Origin: Bacillota bacterium
GTDB lineage: Bacteria; Bacillota; Clostridia; Peptostreptococcales; Anaerovoracaceae
DNA: 35,266 nt
Reading direction: 5' to 3'
NCBI GenBank assembly: GCA_029239605.1
Contig: JARBUO010000043.1
Coordinates: forward strand, 1 to 35,266
This document shows positions 26,975-35,059 of this stretch, in pieces (the stretch's first letter is position 1; each line of letters opens with the position of its first letter). Position numbers and translations under genes: made by a program. The notes under the pieces were generated by a model. It worked only from the letters and a program-made list of their open reading frames with translations. It was not told the origin of the DNA and made no database searches.

Positions 26975-27379
26975 CTATTGCAAAACCTCCTTGGACACGT
27001 TCATGTAACGAACCAGCTCTGCTTCATCAATAATGTAAGCGCTCCCTTTTTCCTGCCGTTTTACATTTGCCCGAAAGAGTCCATTCATATGGATGATTTG
27101 CTCCTCTTCCATTAGAATGGCAGAGTGTCTCACAATGCCTTCCAGCCATCGATCATCCTGTCTTTGATATTCATAAGTTTTAGCTGTCTGGTACCGCTCA
27201 ATCGTATCCGAGAGAATACCGGTTTCTTTCCGCAAAGACAGATGAATTGAAGTTTGAAGGGATAATGCAGAGTAGAGCCCGACAGTAATATAAATCACAG
27301 CAACCACTGCACCGATTACCAAAGGAAAGATAATGGCAGCTTCAACCATTGTCGTTCCGCGTTTGCTCCTGAAATTCAT
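26975..27379 (-). CDS. tadE: TadE-like pseudopilin
   Basis: The 134-residue product begins MNFRSKRGTTMVEAAIIFPLVIGAVVAVIYITVGLY. This gives Gly8 as the cleavage residue, Glu13 at +5 and a membrane helix, the TadE signature. The soluble part ends EAELVRYMNVSKEVLQ. TadE-type proteins are minor pilins processed by the prepilin peptidase and needed for Flp pilus formation. The ATG directly follows the flp stop (TAAATG). No prepilin peptidase (TadV) gene is in the window, so it must lie elsewhere. Confidence 0.88.
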   Translation of the reverse strand: MNFRSKRGTTMVEAAIIFPLVIGAVVAVIYITVGLYSALSLQTSIHLSLRKETGILSDTIERYQTAKTYEYQRQDDRWLEGIVRHSAILMEEEQIIHMNGLFRANVKRQEKGSAYIIDEAELVRYMNVSKEVLQ

Positions 27380-27571
27380 TTAATAAAAGTCCGCTTTCGT
27401 CAACGCAGTAAAGGTTTTGGTAATAAAATCTCCAATGTAATCTTTAAACAAAATTCCAAGCCCTATGGCAATGGCAACCAGAATTGCCACCTGGACCATC
27501 TCCATTCCCTTTTTATTATTAGAAACTAATTTAACCGCTTCTTTTCCATTCTTTCTTTTCAGCTGTTTCAT
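27380..27571 (-). CDS. flp: Flp1-like type IVb pilin
   Basis: The 63-residue protein is the likely major pilin. A basic leader (MKQLKRKNGKEAVKLVSNNKKG) ends at Gly22, the presumed cleavage site, followed by MEMVQVAILVAIAIGLGILFKDYIGDFI, a long hydrophobic helix with the LFKD motif of the Gram-positive Flp1-like family. The usual Glu at +5 is Gln27 here; a Glu sits at +2 instead. An AGGAGGAG site precedes the ATG, the best ribosome site in the locus, as expected for an abundant protein. It is preceded by 218 bases with tandem repeats and could have its own promoter there. Confidence 0.88.
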   Translation of the reverse strand: MKQLKRKNGKEAVKLVSNNKKGMEMVQVAILVAIAIGLGILFKDYIGDFITKTFTALTKADFY

Positions 27572-27584
27572 GGTACTCCTCCTG

Positions 27585-27676
27585 TATTGATTGCTTATTG
27601 ATCGGGATTTGCTTATTTCGATCAGGACTTGCTTATTTGATCGATATTGCTTATTTTGATCGGGACTTGCTTATTT
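27585..27676. repeat. Five-copy 19-bp tandem repeat in front of the flp pilin gene
   Basis: Units at 27600-27619, 27620-27638, 27639-27657 and 27658-27676 follow the consensus GATCGGGACTTGCTTATTT. A partial fifth copy (ATTGATTGCTTATT) lies at 27585-27599. The array starts 14 bases from the flp ATG. On the coding strand each unit reads AAATAAGCAAGTCCCGATC. The rest of the gap (27677-27789) is AT-rich with no clear terminator. The array may be an operator array or a slippage-prone expression element. Confidence 0.9.
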
Positions 27677-27789
27677 GCGTTCTTGCATCTGCCTGCTTTT
27701 TCCGTGATTGCTAAACTATTTTATTTTTTAAGGATCTTTCTCTCCGTGATAGCTTTCGAATCGACCTCCGGGAATGCTCTTCAAATGGG

Positions 27790-29190
27790 TTACATCCCTA
27801 GCAAAGCCGGTGCTACGGTTATCATGATTAAGACAAGTAAAAGGATCATCAGCGGAAACGTGAGCTTTGTCTCCGCAAGTTTTCCCTTTTCTTCCGCTTT
27901 TTTCTTTCGGCCAATCCACATTAACTCCCCCTCTCGTTCCATTTTTTCAGCAAGTGCGCTTCCCTTGTTCCAGTTGTCCGAAATAATTGCGGTCAATCTG
28001 ACCATGTCCCGTACCCCGCATCGCTGCGAAAAGTCCTTTAACTCAATGATCAAAGGAGTGTGGGTTTTCTCTACCCGCTTCTGAATTTCCAATAGTTCTG
28101 CGTACAGGTGCCTCTTCTTCCTATTATTTTTTTCATGTTCAGACCTTATCAGGTTTCGTTCATAGTCCTGTACAATTTTTGCATAAGCGGAGCTGAACAC
28201 CAGGCCAGCATTCAGCAAAAGAACCAGTTTACTGATAAATTCCGGCAGGTCTCTTTCGATAGACTCCCTGGCAGCTCTGATTTCTTTATCAATTTTTTCA
28301 TAGCGCTTTATGTAGAGAATCAACAACAGAACACCATATGTCATCAAAATCAAACCAAAGGAGCTCTCGTGCTTTCGGTGCCAGCTTATGTTCATCCCTT
28401 CCGGCAGGCTTCCCGGCAGCTGAAGATATGCAGAAGCCCCACCTTCACTCAAACGATCGACAACACCGGCCAGGCGTTTCTCCATACTGGCAGAATAGTC
28501 TTCCGATGAGACCTTCTCGTCAATGAATACATTGATGGTGGCTTCTCTTTTGATTCCGTCCAGCGTGAGCAGTGCGGACAGCGAAACAGGCGTCTGCCCT
28601 TTTACTGCAATTAGATCAACTGCTCCGTTTTCATGAATTATTTCCGGATTGCTGCTGGACCATACGATTGTAATTCCGGTGTTCCGGTCGTACTCAAACA
28701 AATTGAGCGGTCTTGAAACCTGATTCAGATCAGTATTCTTTCCCAAGATTCTGATCGGAAGCTGTTTTGCAAACTCCTGGAGAACCTCATCTTTTTCGTT
28801 TTTACTCAATTCCTTAGGGGCTACCTTTATGTCAATATTTTTTGAAACCTCGATCCCGTTATAATTCATCTTTGCTTCAACTGGAATGGTTATCGCAGCT
28901 TCACCTGGTGCAGGCTTTTTAATGCGAGTGAGTGCCTCGTCATCCTGATACAGCAGCGGAATGGTCATTAGCAGCAATATTATGAAGACCACGGTAAGGA
29001 TTAGATAAGATTTCATCAGGTTTTTTTTCTGTTCCAGAATGTAGTTATTGCAATCCTTTCGTCCATATTTCATCCTGAGTTTTTGCTTCATGATCTCTCG
29101 GTTGCCTGTAATGAAGTCCGGGATCAGATTTACGAAGGCATTTAGCAGAAAATCAGTTTTTCGTTTCAGATCAGACTGGTCTTTTATCAT
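27790..29190 (-). CDS. tadC: TadC-like type II secretion F-family protein with an extracellular Ig-like insert
   Basis: The 466-residue product starts with a cytoplasmic part and a membrane helix (60-81). An exported domain of about 195 residues (82-277) follows. It contains the strand pattern GITIVWSSSNPEIIHENGAV (172-191) and SLSALLTLDGIKREATINVFI, typical of bacterial Ig-like (atrophied Big) domains. A second helix (278-295) leads to a T2SF domain (about 311-440: ESIERDLPEFISKLVLLLNAGLVFSSAY) and a C-terminal helix (447-465). TadC pairs with TadB as the inner-membrane platform for the TadA motor. The usual TadC has no such ectodomain. It follows tadB by 107 bases. Confidence 0.88.
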   Translation of the reverse strand: MIKDQSDLKRKTDFLLNAFVNLIPDFITGNREIMKQKLRMKYGRKDCNNYILEQKKNLMKSYLILTVVFIILLLMTIPLLYQDDEALTRIKKPAPGEAAITIPVEAKMNYNGIEVSKNIDIKVAPKELSKNEKDEVLQEFAKQLPIRILGKNTDLNQVSRPLNLFEYDRNTGITIVWSSSNPEIIHENGAVDLIAVKGQTPVSLSALLTLDGIKREATINVFIDEKVSSEDYSASMEKRLAGVVDRLSEGGASAYLQLPGSLPEGMNISWHRKHESSFGLILMTYGVLLLILYIKRYEKIDKEIRAARESIERDLPEFISKLVLLLNAGLVFSSAYAKIVQDYERNLIRSEHEKNNRKKRHLYAELLEIQKRVEKTHTPLIIELKDFSQRCGVRDMVRLTAIISDNWNKGSALAEKMEREGELMWIGRKKKAEEKGKLAETKLTFPLMILLLVLIMITVAPALLGM

Positions 29191-29297
29191 TTACATACCT
29201 CTGCAGCGCTTTCTATTTCTTCCTGATATCCAGCCGGAAGCCACTCTGTTGATTTTGATGACGAGTTGGAACTTGCTGTAAAATCTTTTTTAAACGT
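29187..29297 (-). other. Open 36-codon stretch in frame with tadB, after its TAG stop
   Basis: Directly after the tadB TAG, the same frame stays open for 36 codons (it reads TFKKDFTASSNSSSKSTEW and continues) and ends in a TGA that overlaps the tadC ATG as ATGA. There is no ATG, GTG or TTG in the stretch, so it is not a gene on its own. It may be a remnant, a read-through extension or chance. Confidence 0.35.
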
Positions 29298-30083
29298 CTA
29301 CACTTCAATTTTCGTAAGCTCTGTGCTGATATAGTAGGATGCACCAATTCCTGCCAGCGCGGCGGTCATCAGGAGCCTCCCGGTAATCCCATCATAAAGT
29401 ACAGAAATATACTCCGGAGAAATGAATTGGAGGAATAATATGATTAATATCGGTATCGCCGTGAGAATTTTCGTCTCAAATCGTTTCTGCGCTGTAATGG
29501 TATGGATTTCTTTTTCGATCGTAATTTTATCTGTTATAATTTCACATGCCTTCCCTAAAACTCGAATTAAATCACCGCCAGTTTTCCTGCATGTTAAATA
29601 AATATCTACAAAATCAGAAATATCTTCAATATCTGTTCTGTCCGCGAAGTCTCTCAAGACCTCCTCCTCCGATTCTCTATACTCATTAATTTTCTTAGAC
29701 ATCCGTTCTATCTCTTGCACGATCAGCGCTTGACCTCCGTAGATCATTCTCATATTTCCCGCAGTTTCCTGCAATGCACCAGACATCTGTCTGCCTGCGG
29801 CGACAGACGCTGAAATGGAATAGAGAACATCCCGAAACTGCTCTTTGATTTCTTTTCTTCTTTTTTCTGATAAATGTTTTCGGTATACCGGCAAAAGAAA
29901 CCACTGCGCCGGTAAAGACAGAAAAAAAAGAAATAAATTTTTATAAAACAGAAAGGTTAACACCGCGAATCCGGCACCACTGAGCAGAAAGAATTTTACT
30001 TTTTCTTTCATTGAAAGATGATATGTATGATAGTTTTCTGGAATTATTTTTTCTTGAGGCTGTTCAGATATTCGAATGTTCAC
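29298..30083 (-). CDS. tadB: TadB-like type II secretion F-family protein
   Basis: The product of 261 residues (263 if the ATG at 30089 is used) has two N-terminal membrane helices (about 30-68), the T2SF cytoplasmic domain (QFRDVLYSISASVAAGRQMSGALQE and CRKTGGDLIRVLGKACEIITDKI) and two C-terminal helices with the family-like ending TELTKIEV. TadB forms the inner-membrane platform with TadC. I chose GTG 30083 because it overlaps the tadA stop as GTGA and sits seven bases after GGGGG; the ATG six bases earlier is too close to it. Confidence 0.9.
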   Translation of the reverse strand: MNIRISEQPQEKIIPENYHTYHLSMKEKVKFFLLSGAGFAVLTFLFYKNLFLFFLSLPAQWFLLPVYRKHLSEKRRKEIKEQFRDVLYSISASVAAGRQMSGALQETAGNMRMIYGGQALIVQEIERMSKKINEYRESEEEVLRDFADRTDIEDISDFVDIYLTCRKTGGDLIRVLGKACEIITDKITIEKEIHTITAQKRFETKILTAIPILIILFLQFISPEYISVLYDGITGRLLMTAALAGIGASYYISTELTKIEV

Positions 30084-31327
30084 AGACATGCCCCCTTCAT
30101 CTTCAGCTTCATAGTATTCATTATTGCGTTTCCCGTTTTTACAAGAGAACCATCGGGGTGGCTAAATTCCGAGCGGCTTTCTAAATTTTTTTGATTAAGT
30201 TCGAACTTAAATAACGGATTAATCTCAATTTTACCACCCGTATAATCCTTAATTTCCGTAATTTCAAGTACTTTTCGACTCTTATCAGGAAGCCTTCCCA
30301 GATGAACGATAATATCAATTGCTTCTGCAATTTGCGCTCTTATTGCTTCAATAGGATAGTCAGCTGCTTGAAGAAACATTGCCTCCAACCGAGACAGCAT
30401 TCCTTCGGGGGAGTTCCCATGTCCTGTTGATAATGATCCATCGTGTCCGGTATTCATTGCTTGTATCATATCCAGAACCTCCTCGCCCCTCACCTCTCCG
30501 ACGATAATTCTGTTTGGTCGCATTCTCAGGGATGCTTTAATAAGCTGCCTTATGTTTACTTCACCTTTTCCCTGTACATTTGCATTTTTACTTTCAAGCC
30601 TTACGATATTCTCGATTCCGTTAATTTGAAGTTCTGCAGAGTCCTCAATTACAATAACCCTTTCATCTGAGGGGATGTATTCCGATAATACATTTAAAAA
30701 AGTTGTTTTTCCGGAGCTTGTACCACCGGATATAAATATATTGTAGCCTGCTTTCACCAATGTCTTTAGAAATTCTGCTGCTTCCCTGCTGATTGTCCCT
30801 ATTTTGATCAATCCCTCCATCGAAATTCGATTCTCAGGAAAACGCCGAATTGTAAGTATGGGCCCATTTAACGCAACATTTTTATACACTGCATGAACTC
30901 TTGATCCATCTTCCAGCCTGGCATCAACAATAGGATTTAGTTCATTAATTTCTCTATGAACCCTCGCTGCAATTCGCCTTATGATTTCTTCCAAGTCTTC
31001 CGTTGTTTCAAACCGGATATTGAGTTTAACTACTCTGCCGTTTTTCTCAATGAAGATACTATCCGTACCATTCACCATAATTTCACTGACGTCCCTGTCA
31101 TCAGCATATGGCTGGAGCAGGTCGAGATCCTTCCTCGTAATATTAAAAATGCTGCTGATCACTTCACTTTTTTCTCTAAAATTCAGGCACTCTGTACGGG
31201 GGTCTTCTAATATGAAGTTTTCTATCAATTCGAAGACCTCACCGTCGCTTAACTGTTCTTCGCGGCTATTGATCATGGAGCGAACACCTTCAGTTATTTC
31301 TTTCAGTGTAAAGACATCTCTTTGCAT
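30080..31327 (-). CDS. tadA: TadA/CpaF pilus assembly ATPase
   Basis: This is the motor ATPase of Tad pili, of the secretion NTPase (VirB11/PilT-like) superfamily. The 415-residue product has the N-terminal domain with LQPYADDRDVSEIMVNG, then NELNPIVDARLEDGSRVHAV, Walker A GGTSSGKTT (201-209), the Asp box VIVIEDSAEL, Walker B PNRIIVGEVRG (271-281) and the His box MNTGHDGSLSTGHGNSP (291-307). All are intact, so it should be active. It is followed by tadB with a four-base overlap and preceded by tadZ with a 62-base gap. Confidence 0.96.
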   Translation of the reverse strand: MQRDVFTLKEITEGVRSMINSREEQLSDGEVFELIENFILEDPRTECLNFREKSEVISSIFNITRKDLDLLQPYADDRDVSEIMVNGTDSIFIEKNGRVVKLNIRFETTEDLEEIIRRIAARVHREINELNPIVDARLEDGSRVHAVYKNVALNGPILTIRRFPENRISMEGLIKIGTISREAAEFLKTLVKAGYNIFISGGTSSGKTTFLNVLSEYIPSDERVIVIEDSAELQINGIENIVRLESKNANVQGKGEVNIRQLIKASLRMRPNRIIVGEVRGEEVLDMIQAMNTGHDGSLSTGHGNSPEGMLSRLEAMFLQAADYPIEAIRAQIAEAIDIIVHLGRLPDKSRKVLEITEIKDYTGGKIEINPLFKFELNQKNLESRSEFSHPDGSLVKTGNAIMNTMKLKMKGACL

Positions 31328-31389
31328 TGCTGGATCCTCCCCTCAATCCTTTAAGATATGTTCCTTTCATTGTCAAATTAGTTTGTGCC

Positions 31390-32532
31390 TCATTTACAAT
31401 GATTCGTTTCAGCCAGCAGTACCGCTTGGGCAATCTGTTTTATCCCGGTCCCAAAAGTTTGGCTTATTTCGATATCAAGCTCCTCCCCATTATAAGAAAA
31501 GCTATTTTCATCATGATCAATAACGATCAACTTTTCCAATCCGGTACTGTCATTTCCCGTGAGTTGGTGCTCACTACGGTTCAGATTGGAGACATGAAGC
31601 AATTTTTCTTCCGAGAAGCTTTGCTCCCTTTTATTTAAAAAGTCGATGCTTTTTCTAAGCTTATGGAGTGAAATAGGATCATTCTTATGCACCATAACAA
31701 TTCTGGAACAGTAAGTGAGAAGCTGTTGGGTTTCCGGTGTTATACCATGGTTTAGATCAAGAACGATATAATCGTACCGGCTGCTGTCTGTCAGATGCTT
31801 GATAAAATAGTCTATGTCATCCTTGGATAAACAGCATAATTCATTTTTTCCTGTGGAAGGGCAGAAAAAAGAGACACCAAAGTTGTCCTGGGTTGTAAAT
31901 CCATCGAGATGGCTGCAAATTTCTTCATCATTCTTTTCAAAAAGATAGTACAGATAGTCCCCGATTCTTCTTCGTCCGGGGCCAAATTTAACAACCAGCT
32001 CTGTTGCAGGGAATTCTTCAAAGGTTAAAAACATAATTTTTTTATCATGAAATCTGGATAATTCTCTTGCCAGCCCGATGGCGACAGTCGAAGTCCCTGC
32101 ACCTCCAGAAACACCCAGTACACCAATCAGGGCAGTTGAAAGATATGAATTGACGATTTTCTTACCGGTAAGATAAGCATAAAGAAAGTTGAGATCGTTC
32201 AGGATATCACTGACCGTAGCATATTTATAGATCAGCCAATGTCCTGAATCATTTCTCTTTACCTGATTAACAATCAATTCAGGAAACGCTTCGGTAAGGA
32301 CAACTGTTTTTCTCAGTAGAGAAGGATCGTTTATCCGATCCAGATCAAATGATTCAAAACCGGAGTCGGTCAGGAGAAAGTCGCATTTGTTAGAGAATAA
32401 AGCAGATTCAATCTCTAACATAGATTGGAAAGGAACAATATTTACATCAAATCCTTTATGTATATTGGAGATGGCTTTTGCCAGTGCAAAGCCATACTCC
32501 CGCTCATTATGAGCAATAAGCAGTCGAACCAT
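31390..32532 (-). CDS. tadZ: TadZ/CpaE-like localisation protein
   Basis: The 380-residue protein has a receiver-like N-terminal part (RLLIAHNEREYGFALAKAI, with LLTDSGFESFD) and a MinD/ParA-type ATPase part (about 130-380) with LIGVLGVSGGAGTSTVAIGLARELS and DYIVLDLNHGI. The deviant Walker A lacks the usual KGGxGK lysines (it reads GGAGTST), as in some TadZ proteins that bind nucleotide weakly. TadZ places the pilus machine in the cell. It is the first gene of the Tad locus. A candidate promoter and tandem Spo0A-type boxes lie in the 121 bases upstream. Confidence 0.88.
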   Translation of the reverse strand: MVRLLIAHNEREYGFALAKAISNIHKGFDVNIVPFQSMLEIESALFSNKCDFLLTDSGFESFDLDRINDPSLLRKTVVLTEAFPELIVNQVKRNDSGHWLIYKYATVSDILNDLNFLYAYLTGKKIVNSYLSTALIGVLGVSGGAGTSTVAIGLARELSRFHDKKIMFLTFEEFPATELVVKFGPGRRRIGDYLYYLFEKNDEEICSHLDGFTTQDNFGVSFFCPSTGKNELCCLSKDDIDYFIKHLTDSSRYDYIVLDLNHGITPETQQLLTYCSRIVMVHKNDPISLHKLRKSIDFLNKREQSFSEEKLLHVSNLNRSEHQLTGNDSTGLEKLIVIDHDENSFSYNGEELDIEISQTFGTGIKQIAQAVLLAETNHCK

Positions 32533-32560
32533 ATTTTTAATCCCTTAATATCATTTCATT

Positions 32561-32589
32561 ACATTATTTCCATATATTTACTAAATCAA
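32561..32589 (-). promoter_or_regulatory. Candidate promoter of the Tad operon
   Basis: On the minus strand TTGATT (32584-32589) and TAATGT (32561-32566) are 17 bases apart, 28 bases before the tadZ ATG. A weaker alternative is TTGTAA (32612-32617) with TTAAAG downstream of it, which would place the Spo0A-type boxes right behind the -35 region. Confidence 0.5.
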
Positions 32590-32626
32590 CTTTAACACGT
32601 CTTACATAAATTTACAATTTCTATTG

Positions 32627-32643
32627 TTCGACATATTTCGACA
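32627..32643 (-). promoter_or_regulatory. Tandem Spo0A (0A) boxes upstream of the Tad operon
   Basis: TGTCGAA occurs on the minus strand at 32637-32643 and 32627-32633, with three bases between them, so the boxes repeat at a 10-bp period in the same orientation. This is the exact 0A-box consensus, and the spacing is known for Spo0A dimers on tandem sites. They lie about 95-110 bases before tadZ. Confidence 0.7.
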
Positions 32644-32653
32644 TATCTTTGAA

Positions 32654-33469
32654 TTAACCTGCTGTTATCAATTCCTTCAATTTCATCAAGGCTCTATTCA
32701 AGCCCCCAACTTCGTCAATCAAGCCGATATCCACGGCTTCCTGCCCTATGAGAATTGTTCCGATATCCGCTGCCATATTATCCGTTGCATTCATTAAACC
32801 AACAATTTGATCTCTGTCTGCTTTTGAAGTTCGGGTGATGAATTCTACGATACGATCCTGCATCTTCCGGAAATAATCATATGTGGGCTCTGCTCCAATC
32901 ACCAGCCCTGTCATTCGAATCGGATGCAGTGTCATTGTTGCACTTTCTGCGATGAACGAATAGTTGCTTGCAGTGGCAAGGGGAATTCCGATACTGTGGC
33001 CTCCGCCAAGTACAAGGGAAACCGTAGGTTTGGATAATGTTGTGATCAGCTCAGACAGTGCAAGTCCTGCCTCAACATCACCGCCTACTGTATTAAGGAT
33101 TGTTAGAAGGCCCTTAATGTTGGGGTTCTCTTCAATCGCTACCAGTTGAGGAATAATATTTTCATACTTGGTTGTCTTATTGTTGGGAGGTAGAACAATA
33201 TGCCCCTCAATGTTGCCGATAATTGTCAGATACTGAATATCGCTCTGAAAGTTAAATGCATTTCCGATCACACCGAAGTTATCGATGTTATCCTTTGGAT
33301 TCTGTTCCTGAGACTGATCATCATTGTTATTTTTATCCGTATTTTTACCTTTCCCAGTATCCTTGTAGTTCTTTTCTTTTTCGTGATGTTTGTCGTTTCC
33401 TTTGCCATCAGTTGCCGCCCAGAATATGCCAGATTCTGTGTTTCTGTTTATATCAGTATTTTTATCCAT
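32654..33469 (-). CDS. tepA: ClpP-like serine peptidase of the TepA type
   Basis: The 271-residue protein has a low-complexity Lys/Asp/Asn-rich N-terminus (about 20-62) and a ClpP-fold domain with [42 protein letters not shown], the catalytic Ser159 in [12 protein letters not shown] and His182 in TLHPIRMTG. The end is [18 protein letters not shown]. This matches TepA (YmfB in Bacillus), a cytosolic membrane-associated peptidase linked to protein translocation and signal-peptide clearing. It precedes the Tad locus on the same strand, but the Tad genes seem to have their own promoter. Its upstream region carries three 36-bp repeats and then the IS110 element. Confidence 0.85.
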   Translation of the reverse strand: MDKNTDINRNTESGIFWAATDGKGNDKHHEKEKNYKDTGKGKNTDKNNNDDQSQEQNPKDNIDNFGVIGNAFNFQSDIQYLTIIGNIEGHIVLPPNNKTTKYENIIPQLVAIEENPNIKGLLTILNTVGGDVEAGLALSELITTLSKPTVSLVLGGGHSIGIPLATASNYSFIAESATMTLHPIRMTGLVIGAEPTYDYFRKMQDRIVEFITRTSKADRDQIVGLMNATDNMAADIGTILIGQEAVDIGLIDEVGGLNRALMKLKELITAG

Positions 33470-33529
33470 AATCCTATCCTTTCCTTGTAATAAAAATAGT
33501 TTTTCCCAAATATATTTTTTTATAATAGA

Positions 33530-33637
33530 GGAAATAGCATGTTGATGTATCCAATTTCAGATCAGGAAACAGCATGCTTCCCTGCCCCAAATTGCTGATA
33601 GAAAATAGCATACTTAACTGCCGTAAATTACAGATAT
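33530..33637. repeat. Three degenerate 36-bp tandem repeats upstream of tepA
   Basis: Units at 33530-33564, 33565-33600 and 33601-33637 share a GAAA-AGCAT-CTT--CTGCC--AAATT pattern; the first unit is the most diverged. The middle unit contains the palindrome AGCATGCT. They lie 60-170 bases before the tepA ATG and end about 95 bases from the IS110 right end. The 33470-33732 gap holds no gene. Confidence 0.65.
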
Positions 33638-33844
33638 TCATTCCATGCCTCTACGCATATTATGAATGTAATCTCTGTATTTTATTTAATACTATTCTCA
33701 AATTAGATAGACAACAATGCTTTATGTTAAAGACTAACTATTAAAAGTCAAGCTCAAAAAAGAAAAAGTTAGATGAATTGTAGAATTGCAATTCGGAGAA
33801 AAGAGCACCTTGATAATTGCATGACAAGAACAATAGGTATAGAC

Positions 33845-35017
33845 CTATGCTTGACTTACGAAGGGCCGATCCGTCTTCACAAGATGAAAGATTACCCGTG
33901 TCAGCTTCTTGGCTGCATGGGAAACGGCTACATTGTAGGCTTTGCCTTCAGCACGTTTTTTCGCCAAATACCGACCAAAGCCTTCATCCCAATGAGAGAC
34001 ATATTTTGCGGCATTGAACAGTGCGTATCGCAGATATTTAGAGCCACGTTTCACCATTTTAGCATGTGTGGAAACCATCTGTCCTGACTGATAAACAGAA
34101 GGTTCCAGACCGGCGTAGGCAAGCACCTTTTCCGCTGAATCGAAGCTGCTGAAGTTTTCGGTTTCAGCAATAATCATGGCTGCCATGCGGTACGAGATTC
34201 CGGGGACCGTGAGAATCGGACTATGAAGCTTGTCCACAATCGGGTTGATTTTCGCTTCGACCTGCTGAATCTGACTTTCCATCATCTGAATCATCTGGAT
34301 CGTCTGCTGCAGTTCTAAGGATTTGACTTCACTGAAGGAGCCGACAGAGCCTCTTGCCGCATTGCGGATTTCAATGGCCTTTTCCTTACTGTAGCGGCCT
34401 TTGGATGCGTTGGAAAGAAGGTTCGTCAATCTTGTAAGATGACACTCTGAGATGGCGCCTGCACCCGGAAGTTCAGACAGCAGGGCATATACAGAGGCCA
34501 TGTGCAACGATGGAACCAGCTTCTCCAGTTCGGGGAAGAGGATGACGCAGAGTCTCGCATAAGAGGTCTTGAGCCTTGAGCAGTCCTGTACGAGAGAAAA
34601 GCGGTATCTTGTGAGTGACTTGAGCTCACGGACATGGTAAGATGACTGTGAGTAGGGCTTTAGACTTTCTGTTCTGAGCATAGTCACAATAGAGTGGGCA
34701 TCGACCCGATCCGTTTTCGTCTTTCTAAGGCTTAGACCTTTTCTGTAAAGATTGGTATGTAACGGATTGATTACCGTGGTAGGAAGACCGTTGGAAATCA
34801 AAAACTCTAAGAGATTATCGCTGTAGTGACCAGTAGCTTCCAGCCCTACTTTAATTTTGGCGAAATCACTCTCGCATACCTTGAGATTGGCAAGCAGCGC
34901 ACTAAACCCCTGTTTGTTGTTGGGAATAGTGAAAGTCTGGAAAAGGATCACCCCATCAGAATCAACGATAAGGCAATCGTGCTTGTCCTTGGCAACATCA
35001 ATGCCAGCATAAATCAT
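33845..35017 (-). CDS. IS110-family transposase (bridge-RNA-guided recombinase)
   Basis: The 390-residue product is full length. The N-terminal RuvC-like (DEDD) domain has MIYAGIDVAKDKHDC (D7), VGLEATGHY (E60) and KTDRVDAHSI (D103, D106). A coiled-coil linker (about 225-260) leads to the C-terminal Tnp domain with LTVPGISYRMAAMIIAETENFSSFDSAEKVLAYAGLEPS and the catalytic Ser311 in VYQSGQM, followed by KRGSKYLRYALF. All key residues are intact, so the element may be active. The start ATG follows AAGGAGG. The long non-coding region lies upstream of the gene, as in the IS110 subgroup rather than IS1111. Confidence 0.96.
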   Translation of the reverse strand: MIYAGIDVAKDKHDCLIVDSDGVILFQTFTIPNNKQGFSALLANLKVCESDFAKIKVGLEATGHYSDNLLEFLISNGLPTTVINPLHTNLYRKGLSLRKTKTDRVDAHSIVTMLRTESLKPYSQSSYHVRELKSLTRYRFSLVQDCSRLKTSYARLCVILFPELEKLVPSLHMASVYALLSELPGAGAISECHLTRLTNLLSNASKGRYSKEKAIEIRNAARGSVGSFSEVKSLELQQTIQMIQMMESQIQQVEAKINPIVDKLHSPILTVPGISYRMAAMIIAETENFSSFDSAEKVLAYAGLEPSVYQSGQMVSTHAKMVKRGSKYLRYALFNAAKYVSHWDEGFGRYLAKKRAEGKAYNVAVSHAAKKLTRVIFHLVKTDRPFVSQA

Positions 35018-35059
35018 AGTAGTTCCTCCTTGTGATCAGAATTGACACTGTTTTCTTCC

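Noticed and set aside
27585-27676. CRISPR array
   Set aside because: The units abut directly with no spacers, and no cas genes are present.
29298-29300. Pyrrolysine-type decoding of the tadB TAG
   Set aside because: The tadB product ends naturally at TKIEV as in relatives, and no pyrrolysine genes are in the window. A simple stop is the better reading.
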